From: Solibacillus isronensis
GTDB lineage: Bacteria; Bacillota; Bacilli; Bacillales_A; Planococcaceae
Reading direction: 5' to 3'
Length of the DNA: 64,000 nt
Assembly: GCF_023715405.1 (NCBI RefSeq)
Contig: NZ_JAMBOC010000001.1
Coordinates: 2,046,001 to 2,110,000 of the forward strand
Both the position numbers and the translations under genes were made by a program. Below are positions 20,354 through 27,847 of this stretch, piece by piece. The notes beneath the pieces were generated by a model. That model made no database searches. It was given only the letters and a program-made list of their open reading frames with translations, and was not told the origin of the DNA. Each line of letters starts with the position of its first letter. Position 1 is the stretch's first letter.

Positions 20354-20406
20354 GGCGATCAAACCTCAGGTGATGTCTATGCAGGATCTTCACTTGGGGT
20401 TTTTTA
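20323..20406 (+). ncRNA. Candidate two-hairpin RNA ending in an intrinsic terminator
   Basis: Read on the + strand, the inverted repeat at 20323-20353 is followed by a second stem (AACCTCAGGTGA/TCACTTGGGGTT, two G-U pairs) and six T residues at about 20401-20406. No gene on this strand ends here, so the terminator is an orphan. It would be antisense to the comK paralogue leader. No promoter or known RNA family was recognised. Confidence 0.3.
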
Positions 20407-20855
20407 TTTTGCCATTTCACATACTCACTCACCCCCTTTACCGGTTAACCTGGATGGTAACCGCTTTCTTTGATGAATAAAAGTAATAGAATTTTTCCAG
20501 CCAAAAACAATACCGCAACGGAATAGATTGTAATAGACGACTAACCGATTTATTATGTATTGGAAAACGGATGAAATTTTCGGATTCATGGGATGTAGTT
20601 GCATTTTGGGGTTTAATATTACCGTTTTCTATTTAGTAAAAGGCGAATATTAAATTATTGATGCTGATGATCGTAGGATGTATTAGATTAATGTAGGTCT
20701 ATCGGTTATGTATGCCTAATCTAAACTAGATTTTTTCAAGTAGAATTTGCTAATTATTTACATTATACAAAATAGTACAATATAATCAATACTATTTTGA
20801 CTATTTTAAATTTTATAAATAAAGAAGTCGAAATTTGAGAGAAAAGTTATATTTG
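20407..20855. other. Non-coding spacer between fliS terminator and the comK paralogue
   Basis: No reading frame or RNA recognised. It contains a small CGGTTA/TAACCG inverted repeat near 20442 and is otherwise AT-rich. Confidence 0.5.
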
Positions 20856-20896
20856 AAAAAGCCGTTGTGAAAAGATTGTATTCTTCTCACAACGGC
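20856..20896 (-). terminator. Intrinsic terminator of the fliD-fliS operon
   Basis: A 10-bp perfect stem (GCCGTTGTGA/TCACAACGGC) is followed by TTTTTC on the reverse strand, directly after the fliS stop. Confidence 0.9.
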
Positions 20897-20905
20897 TTCT
20901 ATATT

Positions 20906-21313
20906 TTAAACTTGTCCAGCAGTACCATATTGCTGCTGGCGTGTAATTTTGATTACTTCTTTCCATGTGTCGCGGAATTCTGTTACGAGGCCTTCGACTT
21001 CTACGATAATTGTAGAGTCATTGTTGATATTCGCTTCCATTAAACGGCGGTTCATATAGTCGTACAATGGAATCATTTGCTTAGATACCTCAAGATCTTT
21101 ATTTAAAGTCGACATCAGTTCCGAAATAATAGCCTGAGCCTTTTGAATGTTTGTGTTTTTTTCTTCGATATTTTTTTCTTCAATCGCTTTTTTAGCTCTC
21201 GTTAAAAATTTCAGGCAGCCATTGTATAGCATTAATGTAAGCTCACCCGGTGACGCCGTTGTCACACTGTTTTGTTTATATGCATTAAAAGCAGCTGCTG
21301 TTTGAACTGTCAT
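20906..21313 (-). CDS. fliS: Flagellin export chaperone FliS
   Basis: 135 residues, mostly helical. FliS hallmarks are AAAFNAYKQNSVTTASPGELTLMLYNG-type sequence at the N-terminus and YDYMNRRLMEANI in the middle. It holds flagellin unpolymerised and delivers it to the export gate, and in Bacillus it also enters the FliW-CsrA-Hag circuit. Start at 21313, 8 nt after GAGGAG. It is the last gene of the flaG-fliD-fliT-fliS unit. The gene order fliT before fliS is the reverse of B. subtilis. Confidence 0.95.
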   Translation of the reverse strand: MTVQTAAAFNAYKQNSVTTASPGELTLMLYNGCLKFLTRAKKAIEEKNIEEKNTNIQKAQAIISELMSTLNKDLEVSKQMIPLYDYMNRRLMEANINNDSTIIVEVEGLVTEFRDTWKEVIKITRQQQYGTAGQV

Positions 21314-21354
21314 CCTACACACTCCTCTATAGTTAAAACGCGCCTGGCACGTTG

Positions 21355-21714
21355 TTATTTCTTTTGATCGTAGTACTTCCCGTCCATGACACGAACGGAC
21401 GCATACGGGTTATTATATTGCACTTCACTTTTTTTTGCTGTCTGAACGTTTTTCATGTCCTGTCTGATTTCGCCCATGAGCGATGCCAGTCGTTCCTGTA
21501 TCCCTTTGTCGAGCTCCTGCAACAGCGCATGCTGCGGGTTGGTTTTCGACAGCTGAATATTTTCCTGCTGAAGGGAGGCAATGAGCTGACCGCGCTCTTC
21601 CAGCAGCTCATCAACCGTTTTTAAAAGTGCATCACGGTCTTCTGTTTGCCCCACTTCCCCGAGCTGTTTAAAAAGCTTTGCGGAAACTTGAAGTAATTGC
21701 TGTTCTACCGCCAT
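21355..21714 (-). CDS. fliT: FliT-like flagellar chaperone
   Basis: 119 residues, predicted helical hairpin. The C-terminal tail NPYASVRVMDGKYYDQKK is the pattern seen at the end of Bacillus FliT proteins. FliT in enterics binds the cap protein FliD; the Bacillus homologue is weakly characterised. CGGAGG lies upstream of the ATG. It sits between fliD and fliS. Identification rests on context and the tail motif. Confidence 0.75.
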   Translation of the reverse strand: MAVEQQLLQVSAKLFKQLGEVGQTEDRDALLKTVDELLEERGQLIASLQQENIQLSKTNPQHALLQELDKGIQERLASLMGEIRQDMKNVQTAKKSEVQYNNPYASVRVMDGKYYDQKK

Positions 21715-21732
21715 GTTTTCGCCTCCGCTCTT

Positions 21733-23562
21733 TTAGTAATACTGACTCATCAATGAAGCCGATTGACTGTTCGCCTTGTTAATCATCGCTTCCATCGCAC
21801 CGAACTGCTTCCAGTAGCGGTCTTCGATAGATACTAGTTTATCTTTCCATGCATCAAGACTTTGATTGACATTGCGCAAGTATTTCCCTAACGTATATTG
21901 CGTTTCCGTCATTGAACCACGGCCTGCACGCTCATCGATTTTCTTCTCGATAATGTCCATCTCATCACGGATTTTTCGCATGAAACCGCGTGTATCGCTT
22001 TGAACTGTTGTACCGTCAGCCTTCGTTACAGTTGCAGATTTTTCGCCGCTCATAGTAAGCAATTGCACAACTGCATCTGGATCTTCCTCCAATGCTTTAC
22101 GCAATTTCGTTTCATCAATTTCAAGCGTACCACCGCTCATATAATCTTTCGAAGTGCCGATTCCGATTGTGTACAGGGCGTTGTACTTTTGATTTGTTAC
22201 CGCGTGGTTTGTTTGGTAAACAAGACCACGCAGTGATGAAAGTCCGCTTGTAATAATGGAGTCATTGCGTAATAAACCACTTTTCGCGCGAGTTTCCCAA
22301 TTCTCAATATCTTTTGTATCCATCTCTTTCTTTTGAAGCTCTGTTAATGGTTGATAATCGCGGTATTTTGGCTGCTTTGTTTGAGCAGTCAGATCTGTGA
22401 TGAAGCCATTGTATGTTGCGACGAATTCTTTTACTTTAGTCAGGATTTCGTCGACGTTTGTGGAAGAAGTCATTGTTACTGTGCTAGCAGGTACGGTAGT
22501 TTCAGGCTTATTAGTGATAACATCATCCAGTGCCTTTTTCGCATTAGTGTAAGTTGTTTCACTTGTATTAAGCAACTTTTTTGCTTCTTCAGCTTCCGCT
22601 GACACTATCGGGTCTTCATCACTAGTTTTAATTGTAATTGCATCTCTCACAGCTTTTATTTGATTCTCTATTGTTTCGTCTTCAGATAATGTTACATTAT
22701 ATTTGGAAGCAAGGGTTGTCAGCGTACTTTTTAGTTCTTTTTCAGCAAAGTCCACTGTATCCTGAGCTGCTTTCTTAATTGTAGTACCCTCATTGAATAC
22801 AGACTTCAGCGTAATATTATAGCCGTTCAGCGAAAAGGAATTCGTTGTGCGCTCCGTGGCGATGCCGTTTACTTGGAATTTTGCATTTTGCCCATCTTCT
22901 GTTACTAATTTAGAAAGTCCTAATTTACCAAAAAGCACTTTGCCATTTTCTTCATCTGTCTTTATCGCAGCACCGCCATCAACTGCCTTACCGGTGTTCT
23001 GGGCCGTTAACGATAAACGCCCATTCTCGAATACTGCTGAAACGCCCGCATTGCTCCCATTGATTTTAGTTATTAATTCGCCTACTGTAGTATTTGCATC
23101 AATGCCAATCGATACTTCCTTACCTAATTTCCCTTGCGTATCAATTGCGTTTAATGTAAATTTTGTCGGCATCGTTTCAGTCCCAAATAAAGAACTCAGC
23201 TTCGTGCTAGTTGTTGCATTTATTTGCTCCCCAATACCCCGCGCGGCTTTCGCCAATTGCGATACACCTTCAATCGACAGCGAGCCCGATGCCGCTCCTG
23301 TTGCGACAGCCGAAACAAGATCCGCATTCGAGCTTGTCGCCGTTTTCGTATTTAGGCTTTTTAAAATAAAATTATCGGCAATATACGTATCTAATGTCGT
23401 CATCTTTTTATTGACGTCACGATAGGCATCACGCTGCCATTCATAAATCTGCTTCTGCTGCTCGAGCTTGTCCATCGGCATTCGCTCAGCAACCATTAAC
23501 TTTTCTACAATACTATCTATATCCATCCCTGATGCCAGACCGCCAATACGCATCGTTGACAT
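21733..23562 (-). CDS. fliD: Flagellar filament capping protein FliD
   Basis: 609 residues. The N-terminal FliD_N domain (RIGGLASGMDIDSIVEKLM) and C-terminal FliD_C domain (about 365-600) flank a variable middle with Ig-like and coiled segments. It forms the pentameric or hexameric cap that folds exported flagellin at the filament tip. GGAGGAG lies 5-6 nt before the ATG. It is longer than B. subtilis FliD (498), the extra length being in the central exposed part (about 270-360). Confidence 0.95.
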   Translation of the reverse strand: MSTMRIGGLASGMDIDSIVEKLMVAERMPMDKLEQQKQIYEWQRDAYRDVNKKMTTLDTYIADNFILKSLNTKTATSSNADLVSAVATGAASGSLSIEGVSQLAKAARGIGEQINATTSTKLSSLFGTETMPTKFTLNAIDTQGKLGKEVSIGIDANTTVGELITKINGSNAGVSAVFENGRLSLTAQNTGKAVDGGAAIKTDEENGKVLFGKLGLSKLVTEDGQNAKFQVNGIATERTTNSFSLNGYNITLKSVFNEGTTIKKAAQDTVDFAEKELKSTLTTLASKYNVTLSEDETIENQIKAVRDAITIKTSDEDPIVSAEAEEAKKLLNTSETTYTNAKKALDDVITNKPETTVPASTVTMTSSTNVDEILTKVKEFVATYNGFITDLTAQTKQPKYRDYQPLTELQKKEMDTKDIENWETRAKSGLLRNDSIITSGLSSLRGLVYQTNHAVTNQKYNALYTIGIGTSKDYMSGGTLEIDETKLRKALEEDPDAVVQLLTMSGEKSATVTKADGTTVQSDTRGFMRKIRDEMDIIEKKIDERAGRGSMTETQYTLGKYLRNVNQSLDAWKDKLVSIEDRYWKQFGAMEAMINKANSQSASLMSQYY

Positions 23563-23618
23563 ATAATCTCCTCCAAACTACTTATCCTCAATTTTGCCCA
23601 GCATTATTACGGCTGGCA

Positions 23619-23972
23619 CTAAATTTTTTTATCGACTATCATTCCTACGAGCTTTTGCATTTCATAAAACACATCCAGCACTTTTTTAGAGGGAATTTCC
23701 CGAATAATCTCATCGGTTTCCGAATTTACTAGCTGTGCATAATACGTATCCAGTCCTTCATGGAATACAAACTTCAATTCACTATTATTAATTGTAAAAA
23801 ACTCATTCAAAGAATCGATTGCCTGTTCCAGTTTTTCTTTCGTATCTATTTTCTCTTCTGTTGGTTGAATTTGTTTGGTAATGATATCCGTCTGTGCAGG
23901 ACGCGGTGGTTGTCCTTCCCCCGACTGTTGTGTCATGTTAGGCATTGAAATACTCGTTCCGTCAATTCGCAT
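23619..23972 (-). CDS. flaG: FlaG family flagellar protein
   Basis: 117 residues. The C-terminal FlaG domain (about 55-115) shows FTINNSELKFVFHEGLDTYYAQLVN followed by the motif EIIREIPSKKVLDVFYEM (conserved IPPK-type end). The N-terminal 45 residues are disordered. FlaG proteins affect filament length in other genera. Start at 23972, after GGAGGGG; the longer frame to 24020 lacks a ribosome site. It is the first gene after a near-perfect SigD promoter. Confidence 0.92.
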   Translation of the reverse strand: MRIDGTSISMPNMTQQSGEGQPPRPAQTDIITKQIQPTEEKIDTKEKLEQAIDSLNEFFTINNSELKFVFHEGLDTYYAQLVNSETDEIIREIPSKKVLDVFYEMQKLVGMIVDKKI

Positions 23973-24007
23973 TTTTACCCCTCCGATACCACATCTTCTT
24001 TTATATT

Positions 24008-24034
24008 TTATCGGCTGCATTTCTGATTGTTTTA
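24008..24034 (-). promoter_or_regulatory. SigD promoter of flaG-fliD-fliT-fliS
   Basis: Reverse strand TAAA, exactly 15 bp, then GCCGATAA: a full match to the Bacillus SigD consensus. It lies 36-62 bp before the flaG start. Confidence 0.92.
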
Positions 24035-24075
24035 TCGTTGTTTGGAAGATAGAAAAATAATTTACCTACATTTCA

Positions 24076-24318
24076 TCAATTATAGTAAATTTGAAGCCCT
24101 CTTTCTAATTCTGCTATTTCAGATTTCAACTGCAGAAATCGTTCATTTAATTGATGCTTTTCATTCACCGTTATAAAATCTCCGTTTGCTGCTACTTTTT
24201 CGGCAATCTGTTTCATTTTGTATAATTTATTTTCAATTTGCTCAAGCAGTTCATCTCTTTGTTTTATCCACTCCAGCTGCGACTCTAGAAAAGTGAGTTC
24301 TTCTTTTTCATTAGTCAT
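24076..24318 (-). CDS. Small coiled-coil protein of unknown function
   Basis: 80 residues, almost entirely charged helix (LEWIKQRDELLEQIENKLYKM, then LNERFLQLKSEIAELERGL). Not recognised. Start at 24318 is 6 nt after GGAG; an earlier ATG at 24330 overlaps that site. It lies upstream of and in line with the flaG operon but before its SigD promoter, so it is probably transcribed separately. It may be a flagellar accessory factor by location only. Confidence 0.6.
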   Translation of the reverse strand: MTNEKEELTFLESQLEWIKQRDELLEQIENKLYKMKQIAEKVAANGDFITVNEKHQLNERFLQLKSEIAELERGLQIYYN

Positions 24319-24483
24319 AGGAATCTCCATTCTAATTAGTTTTATTTACTATAACGGAAGAAACAGTAAATGGCTTTTTATTTGTTTTTGATTTTTTCAT
24401 ATCTAAAGATCTTTATAGAATCTGCTTGGTTAATTTTAATATATTAGTTGAGTGAATATTAAGTGCAGGAAATTATACAACCA

Positions 24484-24512
24484 TGCTAAAATAAGAATAT
24501 ACGTTCTTATTT
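24484..24512 (+). promoter_or_regulatory. Promoter with overlapping palindromic operator for the LAGLIDADG gene
   Basis: An extended -10 (TGCTAAAAT, 24484-24492) overlaps a perfect 9-bp inverted repeat AAATAAGAA/TTCTTATTT with a 6-bp centre (24489-24512). The centre GAATATACGTTC resembles a degenerate LexA box. It lies 17-45 bp before the start codon. Confidence 0.6.
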
Positions 24513-24528
24513 GTAAAGGGTGAAAACT

Positions 24529-25434
24529 ATGAATGAGGAAAATGAATTCTATTATTTTATTTGCGGAAAATTGTTAGGAGACGGTTCTATGACTAAACAA
24601 GGAAGCAGAAAAGCAAGATTCCAATTTATGCACAGAGCTGAGGATTACGAGTGGACAAATTATTGCTATGAATCGCTAAAGCCTTTCTTGCCGCTAAATC
24701 CGCCTGTATACAAAAAAGTATATGATTCACGACTTGAAAAAGGGTATTCTGAAAGCTTCTTTGTGCAGTCCAGAACGAGTCCTGTGATTTCAGAATTATA
24801 CGAGCAATGGTACCCTAATAGAAAAAAGAAGTTGCCTCTCAATTTTCTCGAACACTATCTGAACGAACAGGCGCTTGCCTGGTGGTATCAGGATGATGGC
24901 CATTTGAAAATCGTGAACAATGTTGCACAGAAGATTATTTTGTCTACAGACAGTTTTACGGAAGATGAAAATACATGGCTTTTACACTATCTGTTTAGAA
25001 AGTTCCACTTACGGTTTCATAGAGACGGCCAAAACCGTCTTATTCTGTATGATCAATTTCAAATTATTTATTTTCTGCATCTAATTTCCCCTTGGCTACA
25101 TGAATCCATGAACAGAAAAGCATTGGCGGCACAACCCATTAAAGCAATTGCCAAAAGAACTTCTATTTACTTGCCTGAAAAAATCAAACTTAATAATCCT
25201 ACTTATGAAATTAATGAGCAGCTCCATAAATTGAATACCTTACTAATTGATGAAACGGGCAGGATTTGCAAAGATTTTATTTTTGATACCTTTAAAACTT
25301 TTCGGAGTACTGAACAACCTATGAAAAGCTATCAGATTATTCTTCAAGAAAATCATAGATACACGCTAGCCACGATACGCCAGCAAACGGGACTGACTGT
25401 TAGTAAGTTGGTGGAATATTGTTTTAGTGTATAG
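24529..25434 (+). CDS. Free-standing LAGLIDADG-type protein (homing endonuclease-like)
   Basis: 301 residues. Two LAGLIDADG-type helices are visible: FICGKLLGDGSM (about 9-20) and ALAWWYQDDGHL (about 118-129), each ending in a GDG/DDG acidic motif. The spacing and the WWYQDDG form resemble the LAGLIDADG_2 endonuclease family. The C-terminal 45 residues (ATIRQQTGLTVSKLVEY) could be a helix-turn-helix. Start at ATG 24529, 6 nt after AAGGGTG. It is not inside an intron; two group I introns lie in hag 2-3 kb away. It could be a homing nuclease or a WhiA-like regulator. It interrupts the conserved fliD-hag order. Confidence 0.75.
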   Translation: MNEENEFYYFICGKLLGDGSMTKQGSRKARFQFMHRAEDYEWTNYCYESLKPFLPLNPPVYKKVYDSRLEKGYSESFFVQSRTSPVISELYEQWYPNRKKKLPLNFLEHYLNEQALAWWYQDDGHLKIVNNVAQKIILSTDSFTEDENTWLLHYLFRKFHLRFHRDGQNRLILYDQFQIIYFLHLISPWLHESMNRKALAAQPIKAIAKRTSIYLPEKIKLNNPTYEINEQLHKLNTLLIDETGRICKDFIFDTFKTFRSTEQPMKSYQIILQENHRYTLATIRQQTGLTVSKLVEYCFSV

Positions 25435-26107
25435 AGAGGGGACTTCCTTCGTATGTAGAGACATAGACATTTTTCGCCAAAAACATGGGCAAAACCGAGC
25501 ACACTGTAATGAATTGTTGTATTAAGTGATACAGCAATAAACTGGCTATTGGCAACTACACCTTTAATTGTGTGTATACCCGGTGCAGAAAATTGGCATA
25601 CACAAAAGGTCGCGACTACTGCAAAACCGCAATGGAAATTTTCCTATCGCAATTTTTCGGAAAATCTGAAAATCCAGAAAAACGATATACAACTTATTTT
25701 CTAATAAGCGTCAACTCCTGACAAAAGACCTAAAATGACACTTATTTAAAAATAAGCCCTATATCAATTTCGCCAAATTCATTTTTGAGCCAAAAATATG
25801 CGTTGGCTCTGAACAGGGGAAATAAAAAATATTGTGGCTAATGAAAAGCAGAGGCTTTGTATGCGCACCCGGTGCAGTATATTTTCAAAAAGAATGGAAC
25901 CAACAACAGTAAATAACATAATGAATACAACTTAATCTATGTGGTAATCGCTAAGTAGAAAACAAGCGTACTCTAGATTTTTTAATGTATATTTATAAAT
26001 TGTATTGAATTATGTTTGGCACCCGGTGTATAAAATTTCACTATATTGGAGTATCCATTTATCTATGTATAGAGTGCAAGAAATTCTTCGTGCACCCGAA
26101 TATTATA
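25435..26107. repeat. Non-coding region with repeated CACCCGGTG motifs
   Basis: No gene of useful length. The nearly palindromic GCACC-C-GGTGC core occurs at 25578-25586, 25867-25875 and 26021-26028, with a partial copy at 26093-26098. The first copy sits in a hairpin (TGTGTATAC/GCATACACA, 25570-25603). Sequences around the copies share little else. The region separates the LAGLIDADG gene from the metallo-hydrolase cassette. Confidence 0.5.
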
Positions 26108-26923
26108 TCATAATAGGAATACTTTATCTCCCGTATCATTAGTAGACAAAATTGGTTTACATACCAATAAGCTCTGTGCAGTTCTACAATTATTCTCTAA
26201 TGGGTGACCATAAGTATTACTTTCGTGGTAAGAAATAATTACTTCTTCTAGAGAAGTTGTACTCCAATGGCTAATATTAAAATCTCCTGCATTACCTCCA
26301 TGGTGTGGTAATACAAAAATCATTGGTGCTTTTGGTAAAACTTCACTGACAATGTAGTCATAAAGCTTCTCATATTTTTGATCACCCGTTAACATCACAC
26401 TGTTTTTGTAGGTTTCAATATAAAATACAATACTATCTAAATTTCTAGAATTTGTTTTTGAAGATCTGAATATTTTTAATTTATCCCCACCAAATACCAT
26501 ATTAAGCTCTATTCTTTTGTCTGTATGCTTTTTGGTTGTCCATGGAATTAGGTATAAACCAATACCAGCACTATTCAAGAGATGTTTCACCCGTTCGGCT
26601 GTATTTGTTTTTGGTATGCGTTCTGGCGCAAAAAAGCCCTTTATCTGCTTTAATTCGAAATCCGATAATTTTAATATAGCATGATAATGATCTACATCCC
26701 AATGGCTAACAAAAATATAAATATTTTCACTTTTTCTTATATTAGCTGCAGTTACAAGATTTTGAACTTTATTTTCATGCCAATCCTTTTGGGCCCCTAT
26801 ATCAAAAAAAATACGAGTGGTACCAAATCGTATTTCATTCCAGTTTCCGTGTCCCACATCTCGAACAATAATTTCAATTGATCCTTTAAAGGTATCTAAA
26901 CTTTTTATTAAACTATTTATCAC
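26108..26923 (-). CDS. Metallo-beta-lactamase-fold hydrolase, ComEC C-terminal type
   Basis: 271 residues, no membrane segments. Metal-binding motifs are clear: SHWDVDHYH (HxHxDH-type with W at the second position), TGD in MLTGDQKYEK, LPHHGG, and SYHESNTYGHP. This arrangement resembles the MBL domain of the DNA-uptake protein ComEC as a free cytoplasmic protein, suggesting nuclease or phosphodiesterase activity; substrate unknown. The frame opens with GTG 26932, overlapping the upstream stop, but GAGGAG is better spaced (8 nt) from GTG 26923. It is co-transcribed with the next entry. Confidence 0.8.
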   Translation of the reverse strand: MINSLIKSLDTFKGSIEIIVRDVGHGNWNEIRFGTTRIFFDIGAQKDWHENKVQNLVTAANIRKSENIYIFVSHWDVDHYHAILKLSDFELKQIKGFFAPERIPKTNTAERVKHLLNSAGIGLYLIPWTTKKHTDKRIELNMVFGGDKLKIFRSSKTNSRNLDSIVFYIETYKNSVMLTGDQKYEKLYDYIVSEVLPKAPMIFVLPHHGGNAGDFNISHWSTTSLEEVIISYHESNTYGHPLENNCRTAQSLLVCKPILSTNDTGDKVFLL

Positions 26924-26928
26924 TAATC

Positions 26929-27276
26929 TCACTCCTCTAAATTATCAGTTCTATAAGAAACAAAATCTATATTATCAATTCCTTCATAGTTAACAGATAA
27001 ACGAAAAAGCAAAGATCGGTTTTCTTGTGCATACGAGAATTTCTCTAAATCGAATTTAAATTCAGACCAAAAATTATCAGGTATTTTATACCATAAACCT
27101 TCACGTAATCCACGGTACTTTACTATTTTCAAATTCTTAATTTCAATTAGACTACGTTGATCTTCTGAAATCCAAGGAGAAATATCCAGTTCCAACCACC
27201 ATTGTTTTAATTCTTCTAGATTGTGTACATCTAAAACTGCACTATTATTACTTTTTGCTTCGCAATAAAATAACAA
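26929..27276 (-). CDS. Unknown small partner of the MBL-fold protein
   Basis: 115 residues, soluble, acidic and rich in aromatic residues (LKQWWLELDISPWIS; VKYRGLREGLWYKIPDNFW). No family recognised. The probable start is TTG 27276, 5 nt after GGTGGAGG; a GTG at 27288 lies within that site. Its stop overlaps the beginning of the MBL frame, so the pair looks translationally coupled. The pair is absent from the equivalent place in B. subtilis and looks like an inserted cassette; immunity, toxin or regulatory roles are open. Confidence 0.65.
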   Translation of the reverse strand: MLFYCEAKSNNSAVLDVHNLEELKQWWLELDISPWISEDQRSLIEIKNLKIVKYRGLREGLWYKIPDNFWSEFKFDLEKFSYAQENRSLLFRLSVNYEGIDNIDFVSYRTDNLEE

Positions 27277-27317
27277 ATTTACCTCCACCTAATACTTAAT
27301 AAATGAAAACATGATAT

Positions 27318-27348
27318 GAGAAAAAGGAACCCTATAAATAGGATCCCT
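27318..27348 (-). terminator. Intrinsic terminator of hag
   Basis: On the reverse strand AAGGGATCCTA pairs with TAGGGTTCCTT (wobbles included) across a 4-nt loop, then five T. It is 16 bp past the stop of flagellin exon 3. Confidence 0.8.
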
Positions 27349-27363
27349 TTCATAAGTTATTGA

Positions 27364-27408
27364 TTAACGTAATAATTGTAATACGCCTTGTGGTTGTTGG
27401 TTCGCTTG
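27364..27408 (-). CDS. hag: Flagellin exon 3 (C-terminal end)
   Basis: Encodes QANQQPQGVLQLLR and stop, the canonical end of Bacillales flagellins. It has no start of its own and lies directly after the conserved 3' part of intron 2. The 3' splice site is placed after the G of GCAAAG because group I introns end in G and this keeps frame. A nearby G (after CAAG) cannot be excluded. The shared PQGVLQLLR tail is also encoded within the 5' part of intron 2. Confidence 0.8.
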   Translation of the reverse strand, partial: QANQQPQGVLQLLR

Positions 27409-27760
27409 CTTTGCGACTGTAGCTTTCACTTACAGAATAGACTATATCTTCACCCTAAATCTATAGGGGCTGGGCACTTCGAACAGCTATTGCTGCCCTA
27501 CGGATTTCATTGTCATAGCATATGCCTTAGACCGTATATCCTAGTCGTTGAACCTTCTCCAAAGTTTCCTTACAGGAGCTTGGCTGCTGATTATCCATTG
27601 TCATATCTCGATTATTTTTTAACATTCACGCTGACCGTTTCCAGTTACGTTGTAGTTGATCGAGCTTTAGGAAGTTCCAGCAATTCACCCAGTGATGCTC
27701 TTACCCGTTACCAGGTAAGACGCCCTTCTATCATTATCTCAGAAGTTGTAAAACTCCTTG
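27409..27760 (-). ncRNA. Group I intron 2 in hag
   Basis: About 352 nt. Core elements read on the reverse strand: P (AATTGCTGGAAC, 27674-27685), Q (AATCAGCAGCC, 27582-27592), R (GTTCAACGACTA, 27542-27553) and S (AAGATATAGTC, 27440-27450). P7 can form from GACTA/TAGTC. An 8-bp P1 is possible between exon AGATGCCT and the internal guide GGGCGTCT, with a U-G pair at the splice site; this sets the 5' end at 27760. P2 is CTTACC/GGGTAAG. An alternative boundary after GCT (27779) is also frame-neutral. No endonuclease gene is inside. It is clearly homologous to intron 1. Confidence 0.85.
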
Positions 27761-27847
27761 AGGCATCTGATTTGATTGAGCCAACATTGCTTGTGCTGCT
27801 TGAGAAAGAATTGAATTCTTAGTTTGTTCCATCATTTCTTTCGCCAT
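27761..27847 (-). CDS. hag: Flagellin exon 2 (internal mini-exon)
   Basis: Encodes MAKEMMEQTKNSILSQAAQA and nine more residues to SNQMP, the C-terminal D0 helix of flagellin. It joins seamlessly to RIRDVD of exon 1, giving the family sequence RIRDVDMAKEMM. If intron 2 is not removed, reading continues for eight residues (QGVLQLLR) to a TAA at 27734-27736, giving a complete tail. An open frame extends back into intron 1 (to 27970) but has no ribosome site. Confidence 0.85.

Noticed and set aside
24076..24360. SigD promoter for the small coiled-coil gene
   Set aside because: TAAA and CCGTTATA elements exist upstream but are 19 bp apart rather than 15.
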